From positions 269,590-333,589 of the forward strand of contig NZ_LXET01000046.1 of NCBI RefSeq assembly GCF_001655005.1: a stretch of 64,000 nucleotides of DNA, in the 5' to 3' direction. The position numbers and the translations under genes were made by a program. Positions 19,038 to 26,996 of the stretch are shown piece by piece; position 1 is the first letter of the stretch, and the number at the start of each line of letters is the position of its first letter. This DNA is from Hafnia paralvei ATCC 29927. GTDB taxonomy: Bacteria; Pseudomonadota; Gammaproteobacteria; Enterobacterales; Enterobacteriaceae. Below the pieces are notes generated by a model. The model had not been told where the DNA came from. It did not search any database and saw only the letters and a program-made list of their open reading frames with translations.

Positions 19038-19501
19038 TCATTGTCCGTTAAGGGCTATCGCGATCCCTTCCGCCGTCTTACGGGCTTTTGTTTTCGCAAA
19101 ATACTCATCAAGCCATAAGGCGCGTGAGAGGCTTTCTTCGCTATCGTCTTCATGTGGCAGGTAATAGCGGCGTAATGTGAGGTATTGCTCCAACGGGTTA
19201 GCGCGGATGGCCTCTAACCGCGCCGTCAGTTTTTTATTTCAATCTCAACCACAGGGGCGTAAATCTCGTTCACCGCCTCTGCTATCTGCAACTCAACACC
19301 GGGCACATCGTCAAGCAGCTGCGTGAGCGTGGGTTTTGTTTCAGGGGTCACAATGCGCCCGAGGTAAGTCACCATTGGGGCCATTTTATTTTTAGGGGTG
19401 ATTTCGTTAATCAACGCGTTATAGGCGGTTTTGTTCGGTTCGAACGATAATTCACGGCCTGCCACGGTCATGGTGATAATTTTGGTTTTTACTTCGCTCA
19501 T
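19038..19501 (-). CDS. Tail assembly chaperone, long form made by -1 frameshift
   Basis: After the slippery site at 19235-19229, a -1 shift opens a 63-codon extension (LTARLEAIRANPLEQYLTLR at its start) that runs to the TGA at 19038, two bases before the tape measure start. The predicted fusion is about 154 residues. This matches the E/E+E' arrangement of P2 and the G/GT arrangement of lambda. The extension has no start codon of its own suitable for separate translation and would be missed by normal gene calling. Confidence 0.82.
19226..19501 (-). CDS. Tail assembly chaperone, short (G-type) form
   Basis: 91 residues in the position of P2 gene E, between the lysis genes and the tape measure. 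The short form ends at the TGA at 19226, immediately after a slippery heptamer. Such chaperones bind the tape measure during tail assembly. A longer product is made by frameshifting (separate entry). The sequence TPKNKMAPMVTYLGRIV is typical of this group. Confidence 0.85.
   Translation of the reverse strand: MSEVKTKIITMTVAGRELSFEPNKTAYNALINEITPKNKMAPMVTYLGRIVTPETKPTLTQLLDDVPGVELQIAEAVNEIYAPVVEIEIKN
19229..19235 (-). other. Programmed -1 ribosomal frameshift site A AAA AAC
   Basis: On the minus strand the zero-frame codons are ATA AAA AAC TGA, giving the canonical heptamer A AAA AAC right before the stop codon. This is one of the most efficient slippery sequences in E. coli. Confidence 0.82.
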
Positions 19502-19505
19502 TGCG

Positions 19506-19805
19506 TTACATCCTTACGTTGTCTAATCGTTGTCGAATGATGCCTACTAAGGCGTTATGGCGTGCGGCGCAATCGACATACATCTGCCGATAAGCGGTTA
19601 ACGCCGCATCAAAGTTATTTCCGGTCGGCCCCGCCAGACGTGGCAGGGCTACGGAACAAAGAGTCAGATGATTTTCTTGATAAGGTTCGCTCGGCTTTAT
19701 CTGTACTTTCGTTGAACAACCTGACGTAATCGTCAGTAGCGCAAACATTGCTAAACACCGGCTTAATAACTTCCGTTCGTATTTCCCGCTCAGTGTGGGT
19801 TTCAT
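19506..19805 (-). CDS. Rz1-like outer-membrane spanin lipoprotein
   Basis: 99 residues with a signal sequence (LLSRCLAMFALLTITSGCS) ending in a lipobox whose cysteine would be lipidated. Its frame lies out of phase inside and beyond the 3' part of the Rz gene, the classic nested spanin arrangement. It would join the inner-membrane spanin to disrupt the outer membrane at lysis. Some proline is present after the lipobox, as usual for Rz1. Confidence 0.8.
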   Translation of the reverse strand: MKPTLSGKYERKLLSRCLAMFALLTITSGCSTKVQIKPSEPYQENHLTLCSVALPRLAGPTGNNFDAALTAYRQMYVDCAARHNALVGIIRQRLDNVRM

Positions 19806-19998
19806 TGGCTTTTAACTCCGCGAGTTTATTCTCAAGCGCCTGCCCAGATTGCCGTGTTATCTCTGTGACCTCTGCGCGGATCTTCTCGGCAGACTGATTG
19901 GCCGCTAACGTGGTTTTCGCGTCATGCCAGTCATGAGCCTGCCAACCGAGGCCAAACAAAAGCGCGAACACAAGCAGGTTTCCCCACACGTTACGCAT
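19615..19998 (-). CDS. Rz-like inner-membrane spanin
   Basis: 127 residues with one N-terminal membrane segment (LLVFALLFGLGWQAH, about residues 8-22) and a charged helical periplasmic region of about residues 30-90. It starts one base inside the stop of the endolysin gene. Together with the nested lipoprotein it forms the two-component spanin that completes lysis of a Gram-negative host. Confidence 0.82.
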   Translation of the reverse strand: MRNVWGNLLVFALLFGLGWQAHDWHDAKTTLAANQSAEKIRAEVTEITRQSGQALENKLAELKANETHTEREIRTEVIKPVFSNVCATDDYVRLFNESTDKAERTLSRKSSDSLFRSPATSGGADRK

Positions 19999-20339
19999 TA
20001 GCGCACCCCGTTATGTTCAAGGCTAAAGTGATTACCATCGGGATTACTTTTAAATCGCCCGCCCCATGAACCGCCGAGGCTTTCCCAATACTCGCCAAGC
20101 GGTAAAAAGGCGTCGCTTTTGGTCTGCCATTCACCGTTGATGAACAGATTAAAATCCACCGCTAAACGTTGCGTATGCAGACTATTGGCAATACCGGCCC
20201 CAGACTTGGCATTGAGTTTGGCCTGTTCTGGGGTGCGATAGGCTTCACCGAAAGTCAGTGCATAGCCGTTAGCGTCAGCCCACGCAATCAACTTGCCAAC
20301 CATGCGCGTAAACTGCTGTTGTTTCTGGCTTAATGTCAT
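19998..20339 (-). CDS. Endolysin, M15-type L-alanyl-D-glutamate peptidase
   Basis: 113 residues of the VanY/M15 zinc peptidase family. The metal-binding motifs are SLHTQRLAVDFNLF near residues 53-66 (SxHxxxxAxD) and GNHFSLEH near 103-110. It cleaves peptidoglycan cross-links at lysis. No signal peptide is seen, so it should depend on the holin gene immediately upstream, whose stop overlaps this start by four bases. Confidence 0.88.
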   Translation of the reverse strand: MTLSQKQQQFTRMVGKLIAWADANGYALTFGEAYRTPEQAKLNAKSGAGIANSLHTQRLAVDFNLFINGEWQTKSDAFLPLGEYWESLGGSWGGRFKSNPDGNHFSLEHNGVR

Positions 20340-20638
20340 GATTCTTTATCCTTTTTGTTCTCTAGACGCTGTTCTAGCCAGCGCCTTAAGAACTCTTCAA
20401 TCACCGTGCTACCTAAGATCCCCAAGGCGCAGGCAATCCCGATAATGGTCAGCTCATTCAGGTGCTCAAACTTAATGAGCGCAACACCGGCCATCAGTGC
20501 AGTAGCCGATCCCAAAATCACGCGGCCAAGTAAAATACGGAACGTGATCCGCACGTTACTGACCAGCAATTGCCCCATAGCGATAAGGGCACCAATGAGC
20601 ACCAACTTAGCTAAAAGGGATGTTTCACCGTTTGGCAT
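20336..20638 (-). CDS. Holin
   Basis: 100 residues with three hydrophobic segments (about 9-26, 32-52 and 60-80) and a charged C-terminal tail (RRWLEQRLENKKDKES), the profile of a class I holin. It forms membrane lesions that release the endolysin. It is the first of four overlapping lysis genes (holin, endolysin, Rz, Rz1), placed between tail tube and tail chaperone as in HP1. Confidence 0.82.
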   Translation of the reverse strand: MPNGETSLLAKLVLIGALIAMGQLLVSNVRITFRILLGRVILGSATALMAGVALIKFEHLNELTIIGIACALGILGSTVIEEFLRRWLEQRLENKKDKES

Positions 20639-20642
20639 GGCA

Positions 20643-21104
20643 TCATCCTTTCAGGTCACGCGTATCGCGAGCTGACAAATACGGCACGCCATCAATAGCG
20701 ACAAAGTCGGGACTGGTGACCATGAATTTGATTTTTTTCGTAGTCTTACTGGCCTCGCTCGGGCTGACATTGACCAAATCAGACAAGGTCGGAACACACC
20801 CAAAGACTTCGATTTTTTCCTCTTCATCGCCAGCGTTGGCATAAAACAGGAAATCTTTCTCAGGAATACCGCGCCACGAACCTGCGGCGCGAGCAACGGC
20901 GGTAAACTTTTTGAAATTCAAAGAATCCACTTCGATTTCAACGTCCGCGCTGACCGAACCTTTGACGTGCCCATTCGGCACGCCACGCGTTTGCACTGCC
21001 GTGCTGTTGTCGGTGATAGTCACCGTGGCGCTTTCGACGTGGATCATGACGCTGTCATAGTTCACATCGAACGAACCGCCGCTAATACGTTCACTCCCAG
21101 ACAT
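20643..21104 (-). CDS. Tail tube protein (DUF2597 family)
   Basis: 153 residues of the DUF2597 family found in HP1/K139-like phages, equivalent in position to P2 gpFII. Begins MSGSERISGGSFDVNYDSVM. Predicted mainly beta. Polymerises as the inner tube inside the contractile sheath, which is encoded two bases upstream. Confidence 0.82.
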   Translation of the reverse strand: MSGSERISGGSFDVNYDSVMIHVESATVTITDNSTAVQTRGVPNGHVKGSVSADVEIEVDSLNFKKFTAVARAAGSWRGIPEKDFLFYANAGDEEEKIEVFGCVPTLSDLVNVSPSEASKTTKKIKFMVTSPDFVAIDGVPYLSARDTRDLKG

Positions 21105-21106
21105 AG

Positions 21107-22249
21107 CTAGCTCTCCAATGAGGTATCAAGTTCGATGCTGACGCTAATTTCTTTTGCGCTTTCATACGGTCGAACAACCATAAAAATCTGTACTTTGACC
21201 GATGAACTCCACACGATGGCAATATCACCGTCTTTAGGTGGTTTCACTTCACCGGGGAACTCAATCCCGTTGATTTGTGAGGTGATAGCCATTTCTCGCA
21301 ACGGTTTGCCGAAATAGGTCACATGGGCGGCAATACTGCCGGGTGTGCTGTTCAACGAACGATCCGCAATCTTGGGAATGGCGCGTAAACGGACTTTGCG
21401 AGAAGCCTTATCGACAATGCGCACATTCTCAATCACTTGGTAATCGCCGCCTTCAACGTCTAGCGTGCGACCATCAGACCAGTAAATGCCGTCAAAATCG
21501 TGGTACCACATCGGCACGCTATAACGCTGCGTTTCAAGTGACTGCAACACTGCGAGATCAATTTCAACGCCGGTACCATCAACCGGTAGAGCATCACTGC
21601 CTAACGCCGTGACCGCCCCTGTTGCAACGCGGGCTGGGCTATCAGCAATGGTCACTGACCGATTGCACAAACGCCCTGCCAACACCCCCGGCTCATTGCC
21701 CCACAGACGCGGGACTAAATGCACGCCGGGCGAGGCGATTTTGTCTTGCAGTTTTGAAAGGCGAGAAACGTAATCCGCCCATGCTTCATCTTCTTGCGGC
21801 CCTTGTATGGCTAACTCAAACCACACAAAGCGACCAAAGCTGGCTTGTAATGTCGTGCGCATCTCAGTAGCACGGTTGATTGTGGCGGCGTTGGCGGTAT
21901 CAAAAGCCAACACAACCCCTTCAACTGAGGCCACGTTTTGCGCCAGTTTGACGGCGTCCATCCAATCTTTATCCGGTTCGACGCCTTCCGCGTTCGCTTC
22001 TGGCTCTGCCATAACGTGGGCGTAGGCAAACCAGTTTTGACCGGCGTTATTGCTTGCGGCGGCGATCAGGCGTTTTAACAAGCTGTCTTCTTCGCCCAAT
22101 TCTTTATCTAAGTCACTTCCCGTATTTAAAGGCAGTGTTTTACCCGCGTTAGTTTTGCCATACCCCACAAACAACACGACGCGTTCAACATCGTTCGTCA
22201 CACCGTTATAGCGGTTGAGCTGCGTGACATTGACGTTAGGCCAAGTCAT
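21107..22249 (-). CDS. Contractile tail sheath protein (DUF2586 family)
   Basis: 380 residues of the DUF2586 sheath family, shared with HP1 and K139 rather than with P2 gpFI. Begins MTWPNVNVTQLNRYNGVTNDVERV. The C-terminal part has VPMWYHDFDGIYWSDGRTL. Expected to form the contractile sheath around the tube. Starts three bases after the gpS-like gene. Confidence 0.86.
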   Translation of the reverse strand: MTWPNVNVTQLNRYNGVTNDVERVVLFVGYGKTNAGKTLPLNTGSDLDKELGEEDSLLKRLIAAASNNAGQNWFAYAHVMAEPEANAEGVEPDKDWMDAVKLAQNVASVEGVVLAFDTANAATINRATEMRTTLQASFGRFVWFELAIQGPQEDEAWADYVSRLSKLQDKIASPGVHLVPRLWGNEPGVLAGRLCNRSVTIADSPARVATGAVTALGSDALPVDGTGVEIDLAVLQSLETQRYSVPMWYHDFDGIYWSDGRTLDVEGGDYQVIENVRIVDKASRKVRLRAIPKIADRSLNSTPGSIAAHVTYFGKPLREMAITSQINGIEFPGEVKPPKDGDIAIVWSSSVKVQIFMVVRPYESAKEISVSIELDTSLES

Positions 22250-22251
22250 AT

Positions 22252-22947
22252 CTACCCCCTGATATCCTGCGCGTTGACGTCCCAGCCAAAGCCGATAGCC
22301 TGCAATTGCCGCGCAAGTATTTTGTTGAATTCGTCGTTACTCACCCCCAAGAACACGCGAGCAGGCAAATCAATTGTCCATGTGCGCTTTGACGGTGTGC
22401 CCCGTAGTTTTTTTATCAGTAGTCCCGCCTGCGCCATGCTCAGGGTTTCTATGATTTTTTTACTTGATGGTTTCACCCATCGCTTGCCCTGACGCATCTT
22501 GTAGCCTAGCGCCCGCAGTTTTTTGGCCTGCCGTGGCAGTGCCGGTCTGTTGGCCTGCGGTTTGCGCGGCGCACTGCTTGCATTCATTTTTATGCTTGCG
22601 CCGTTCTGCTGGACTGCCCCTACCAACCCCGCTGCAATCGGCTTGGTACCATTACGGTAATTGCCCCCTTTGAGGTAAATTCTTACCGCTTGGATTTCTG
22701 GCATTTCGCGTACTGCTAACAGCTTGGGCAATCCCTTTAACATCTTGCCCTTGCCCCGTTTGCGTTGGGGCCACGGCGTGCCATCAGGTGCAGCCTGATT
22801 GCGTTGATTGCGCTTGGCGGCAACAATGATCCCCAGCTTGGCAATACGCCATAGCAGGCGTTGGCGTTTTTTAGCGGGTAAATCAGCCCCAGCAAGCGCG
22901 GTGCGCAGCTGCTTAAGCTGGCTCTTATTCAGTTCGCCCCGGATCAT
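22252..22947 (-). CDS. Tail completion/virion morphogenesis protein (gpS-like)
   Basis: 231 residues of the phage virion morphogenesis family related to P2 gpS and Mu gpG. The sequence is very basic (many Lys and Arg in the first 100 residues) and ends with a region containing TWTIDLPARVFLGVSNDE, the conserved end of this family. Overlaps the gpR-like gene by four bases. Confidence 0.8.
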   Translation of the reverse strand: MIRGELNKSQLKQLRTALAGADLPAKKRQRLLWRIAKLGIIVAAKRNQRNQAAPDGTPWPQRKRGKGKMLKGLPKLLAVREMPEIQAVRIYLKGGNYRNGTKPIAAGLVGAVQQNGASIKMNASSAPRKPQANRPALPRQAKKLRALGYKMRQGKRWVKPSSKKIIETLSMAQAGLLIKKLRGTPSKRTWTIDLPARVFLGVSNDEFNKILARQLQAIGFGWDVNAQDIRG

Positions 22948-23420
22948 GATTTATCACTGTGTAAGGTGATGAATTCGGCTTCGCTGGCCGTCCAAACCTC
23001 GGGATAAACCACATCCCAACGTTTCCCCTTAGCGGGGATAATGCCGGTGTCACTTGGCTTGAGGACAATCTCATCAGCAACAGGGATCACTATCTGAATG
23101 ATGCTAGAGCCTTCATCATCAAACTCGGGATCAACGGTTGGCCCTCCCAGCTTCAAATCATCGCGCAGCGCATTGGCGTGTTCTTCTAACCAAACCAAGA
23201 CTAGCGCGTACACCAACCCCGGCGAGCACGCCCGATACGGGAAGTTATCCCATGACAACACCGCGTTATAACGCAGCACTCCAATGCGGCGTTGCCCAAG
23301 CCCCAGCGCTTTGGGGTAATAAATCAGCTCGCAATCTTCCATCACTGAAGAAAACATCTGCATAGCCCGTTCTGGCAGATTCTCTGCAATAAATGCGGTT
23401 ACGCGCTCTAATTCGCTCAT
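22944..23420 (-). CDS. Tail completion protein (gpR-like)
   Basis: 158 residues resembling P2 gpR, needed for finishing tails and joining them to heads. It has the RYNAVLSWDNFPYRACSPGLVYALVLVWLEEH core (residues about 49-80). Four-base overlaps on both sides place it in a tightly coupled L-R-S group. Confidence 0.82.
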   Translation of the reverse strand: MSELERVTAFIAENLPERAMQMFSSVMEDCELIYYPKALGLGQRRIGVLRYNAVLSWDNFPYRACSPGLVYALVLVWLEEHANALRDDLKLGGPTVDPEFDDEGSSIIQIVIPVADEIVLKPSDTGIIPAKGKRWDVVYPEVWTASEAEFITLHSDKS

Positions 23421-23890
23421 ATCAAATGCACCCCAACACGTGGCAACCTCAGCATGTTACGCATGGCGAACGCCGCTTCAGCGAGCAGAATGTCGCGGGT
23501 TTCGTCGCTTTCCTGTCCCGGATGTGACTCACGCCGCCCGATAGTGGCAAACTCGCCGAGTAAATCCGCTTTAGCTCTGGCATATACCGCTTTTTTGTAC
23601 TGTGCTGTCAGCTGATTTTCAGTGCCCATCATGGCCCCCGGCACATCGATAGCTTTGGCGATCCCTTTGCCCGTCCAATAGCTCACAACCGGTGCGCAGG
23701 TGTCATTCACTTCGGCGACGGCGGCTAATACTGCAATCCCTGCGGTTTCGCTGGGTAAATCGACAGGCAAAGTGCGCGACTTCTGAAACTCAGCCAGATT
23801 GAGATCAGGCCAAAACGCTACACCGTTGGTGATAACAGCATTTTGGTAATCAATCTGACGTCCACTAATGCCGAAACTTGGGCCACTCAT
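23417..23890 (-). CDS. Head completion/stabilisation protein (gpL-like)
   Basis: 157 residues related to P2 gpL, a connector protein added after DNA packaging. Recognisable parts are DYQNAVITNGVAFWPDLNLAEF near residue 14 and YWTGKGIAKAIDVPG. The 110 bases between it and the terminase small subunit gene hold no gene I can support. Confidence 0.85.
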   Translation of the reverse strand: MSGPSFGISGRQIDYQNAVITNGVAFWPDLNLAEFQKSRTLPVDLPSETAGIAVLAAVAEVNDTCAPVVSYWTGKGIAKAIDVPGAMMGTENQLTAQYKKAVYARAKADLLGEFATIGRRESHPGQESDETRDILLAEAAFAMRNMLRLPRVGVHLI

Positions 23891-24000
23891 TGAAGCATCC
23901 TTCTACTGGCATAAGAGAAGCGGGCTAACGGTTTCCACGGCTCAAGAAAACCTTGCGGGTTTTCTGCCTCCACCGCGCCCGCCCCGGCTTGCGGTAGTCT

Positions 24001-24705
24001 TTACTTCTCGGTGAGACTGCGAATACGCGCCATGATTTTTTTGCGCATGGTGGTAACACCTGCGTGCCGATTGAATTTTTCAGCTTGTGCCAAAAGGGCG
24101 TCGGCCTGTTCCAACGTATCCACGTTGTCCACCGCCGTAGCGCGTGGCTCACCGTTGTGATCACGCAATAAATACAGCCCTGCAAACTTGAACCACTTCG
24201 CGTTGATATCTTCATGCAAGCGCCATTTATCACGGACGTTGTTAAACGTTCGGCTAAAATAGGGCTCAATGCTGTGTCCCGCTGCGGCTTCATTTATCGC
24301 CCATTCCATGACGGTATCAGCGATAAATGCGGGCATCGTGCTTTTGAAATTGGCGGGCATACGCTGCCCTTCACCGATGGCGATATCTGCCCAATCAAGC
24401 GCCTTTTCTATTTCCCCTGTGTCCAGCAACCAAATCACGCAGTAAACCAGCGCCGGATTCATGTAGCGCTTATCTCCTGCGAGATAGGCTTCTACAGTCG
24501 GAAGCCAACGCGGCAAAAGCTCGTCGCGTTTCATCTCAATACGATCGGCGGTCAAAGGCAGCGAACGTAAACGCGCAACATCTTCGTCAAGCTCCAACTT
24601 TTGAATATGGAAGCTCACCGGTGAGGCCGTCAGTGCTTCATGCTTATCTAGCACTTTGGCGGCTTTTACGCGGGCGCGGTGACGCTGGCACAGGGTCATA
24701 GCCAT
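24001..24705 (-). CDS. Terminase small (endonuclease) subunit, gpM-like
   Basis: 234 residues matching P2 gpM, the subunit that cuts cos and feeds DNA to the ATPase. The region RWLPTVEAYLAGDKRYMNPALVYCVIWLLD (residues about 66-95) is characteristic. It starts three bases after the capsid gene. Cos recognition by this protein would target the repeat-rich region near attL or the Q-side intergenic space. Confidence 0.86.
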   Translation of the reverse strand: MAMTLCQRHRARVKAAKVLDKHEALTASPVSFHIQKLELDEDVARLRSLPLTADRIEMKRDELLPRWLPTVEAYLAGDKRYMNPALVYCVIWLLDTGEIEKALDWADIAIGEGQRMPANFKSTMPAFIADTVMEWAINEAAAGHSIEPYFSRTFNNVRDKWRLHEDINAKWFKFAGLYLLRDHNGEPRATAVDNVDTLEQADALLAQAEKFNRHAGVTTMRKKIMARIRSLTEK

Positions 24706-24707
24706 GC

Positions 24708-25739
24708 TTATGCTCCGGCGTTTTCTTTAGGCGGAACCGGTGCCGTTCCACTCGATAGGGTGATCTTGTCGTAAGCGGCGTACAGCTCGTCATGCTCAAC
24801 GGCGTAACCTTCCATACGCAGATAGTTATTTTCGAAACGCTTACGATCATCGTTCCATTCGGCCTTACGCTTACGGGTGCCCGCCTGCGTGTAAATGTGC
24901 AGGTTTTCAAGCGTCGTCACGATAAGGCGACCTTCCGGCATGAATGGCGGCGTGTACGCGGGACGGCCTGCAATCTGGCGGTTGATAAGCTGCGCGGCGA
25001 CTTTCTCCGTTGGGCGATCTACCATGTTCATCATGGTGGTTGCATCAGCGCCAATCAGATCAGCGGAAACCAATACCACTAAACGCGGGTCATTGCGGAA
25101 AGGTTCGTAAATGTTGGTATGAACCAAATCGGTGACCGCAGCATCTAGCCCGACAAAGTCAGCGCCCGAGCCGCCCAAGGTGACAGCATCTGTCACAATT
25201 TGTTCGGGCGAGCGAGTTTTTACGATCTGGTGCCAACCGATGTTGACGTCCTCACCGTTCGGGTTCGTTTCAGGGTCGGTATTCTCCGCCGCACTAGTAC
25301 CATTGAAGGCCACGCGCAACATATCCAGCGCAAACGACTCATTGCTGAAGGCTTGAATACGCTGGAAGAACTCATCTTCGGTACCGGAGTTCGCCCAAAT
25401 AACCAGAAGGTCATAGGCAAGATAAGAGCCTGAATCGGTCTCATAGAGCTTGAACTCATTGCCGGTATTCCCGAGCGCCCGAGAGAAGCGGCCCTCTTTT
25501 TTACGACCAGTGTAGATCCCCGGCTTGCCGGTGCTAACAACCTGCCCGTTGACTTGGTCTACGTCCATCACGTTAACCAAACGTAAGAATTCTGACTCTT
25601 GCAATAAGGCATTGCGCAGGATGGTTTCTTTTGGCGGCGTCAGCGAAAAGAAGCGCGAGGTATCTTGCGTACCGTTGGCCTTTGCCAAACCGGCTGCATA
25701 TTTGCGGAGCATGGCTTCCGCTTTAGGTGTTAATCGCAT
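24708..25739 (-). CDS. Major capsid protein (gpN-like)
   Basis: 343 residues of the P2 gpN HK97-fold family. Typical features are SRFFSLTPPKETILRNALLQESEFL near residue 25, DVDQVNGQVV, and QLINRQIAGRPAYTPPF near 250. In P2 the protein is cleaved near its N-terminus by the scaffold protease encoded just upstream (25768-26838), and the same can be expected here. Confidence 0.9.
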   Translation of the reverse strand: MRLTPKAEAMLRKYAAGLAKANGTQDTSRFFSLTPPKETILRNALLQESEFLRLVNVMDVDQVNGQVVSTGKPGIYTGRKKEGRFSRALGNTGNEFKLYETDSGSYLAYDLLVIWANSGTEDEFFQRIQAFSNESFALDMLRVAFNGTSAAENTDPETNPNGEDVNIGWHQIVKTRSPEQIVTDAVTLGGSGADFVGLDAAVTDLVHTNIYEPFRNDPRLVVLVSADLIGADATTMMNMVDRPTEKVAAQLINRQIAGRPAYTPPFMPEGRLIVTTLENLHIYTQAGTRKRKAEWNDDRKRFENNYLRMEGYAVEHDELYAAYDKITLSSGTAPVPPKENAGA

Positions 25740-25767
25740 AGTGGTGATGTCCTAAAAGGCGAAGAGG

Positions 25768-26838
25768 TTAAATAAAGTCAAACGGCTTGCCACTGCCCGC
25801 TGGGGCTTGTCCCGGACGTTGCGTTCCGCCCTGCTCCATCGCTGACAGTTTGGTCATGAACGTTGTCAGCGTGGTATTCAACGCTTGCAACTGATCACCG
25901 TTTTGCCCTTTTGGCTGGCGGGCACTGAACTGGCGGCGCTGGCTGCGGCGTTTCGTTTTCGCGGGCTTTGCGGTAAAACCTTTCATCGCTTTCAACAGCT
26001 TGGCTTTTGCCGCGCTAAACTCTTCGGCTTTCACTTCATCCTCTGGGTTTTCAGCCACTTCTTGAGCCAGCTCGGAAACCTGATCGGCAGCATCAGCAAT
26101 ATCATCTGCAATATCGGCGACGTCTTCAGCGGCCATTTCTGGCGTTTCGCTATCAGGGTTATCCCCTTCTGCGGTTTTACCCATTTCGCTGAGCATTTGT
26201 AGCATTTGCTGCAAGAGGGCTTTTAATTCATCCATCTTCTCTTCCTCGCCCTCGTTGGGCTTATCAGTGTTAGGTTCTGGTGTTGGCGTAAATTCTTTTC
26301 GGGTGGTAAACAGCTTTCCCCAAAAAGACGCTTCTTTCTTTTCAGGCTTGTTATTTTTTAATTTACCAAGGCTGAACGTTTCCAAACTTCCGCGCTCTGA
26401 ATCCTTTTCTTCACCGGCTAATATAAATTTCATTTTTTCCGTACCGAGACTGGCCGGAATATCTGTAACAGCAAGACCAAATAAATACTCTTTACCACTA
26501 CCGGCGAAATCAGAAATAAACTCCGCAGAGGTAAATAACTTTTGCCCCATACGGTTAGCATCAATAAGAAATTGATTCGGGATAAGCTGCGCAAATAACT
26601 TAACGGTTTCACCGTCTGTCTCGATTTTCAGCGCATCCACTTCCCCTAAGTTGCAGGTAAACTCACGTTCACCTAAATCATATTGAGGATGGTGCGGCCA
26701 AATCATGGCGGTGTACGTATTGCGGGTGTAAGTTTCTGCCGCATCAATCAACCATTGCGGCTCAATGACGCGACCGTCTACAGCCTGCCCGGATGTGGCA
26801 ATACATAACCAATCTGTACGGTAATTGGGTTGTGGCAT
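25768..26838 (-). CDS. Capsid scaffold/maturation protease (gpO-like)
   Basis: 356 residues from the ATG at 26838, which has AAGGTG upstream. An earlier in-frame start (26928) adds 30 unlike residues. The N-terminal protease shows the three positions that align with the P2 gpO Asp-His-Ser triad: D21 (AVDGR), H49/H50 (WPHHPQ) and S104 (LFTSAEF). The acidic and helical second half (about 190-300) is the scaffold part, and the end is Gln/Arg rich. A protease-domain paralogue lacking His and Ser occurs at 36606-37238. Confidence 0.9.
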   Translation of the reverse strand: MPQPNYRTDWLCIATSGQAVDGRVIEPQWLIDAAETYTRNTYTAMIWPHHPQYDLGEREFTCNLGEVDALKIETDGETVKLFAQLIPNQFLIDANRMGQKLFTSAEFISDFAGSGKEYLFGLAVTDIPASLGTEKMKFILAGEEKDSERGSLETFSLGKLKNNKPEKKEASFWGKLFTTRKEFTPTPEPNTDKPNEGEEEKMDELKALLQQMLQMLSEMGKTAEGDNPDSETPEMAAEDVADIADDIADAADQVSELAQEVAENPEDEVKAEEFSAAKAKLLKAMKGFTAKPAKTKRRSQRRQFSARQPKGQNGDQLQALNTTLTTFMTKLSAMEQGGTQRPGQAPAGSGKPFDFI

Positions 26839-26996
26839 AACACACCTTAATAAATAAGCATTTTTAATTATCGGTATTTCGTGGAGTTCAGTATTACGAA
26901 TAACATGATGGTGCGCATTCAGTTTCATTCGGATAAGCGTTATTAGCCGAATGTCTACCGTATTTATCTTGCCTATGACTTCAGCATAATAGACTC

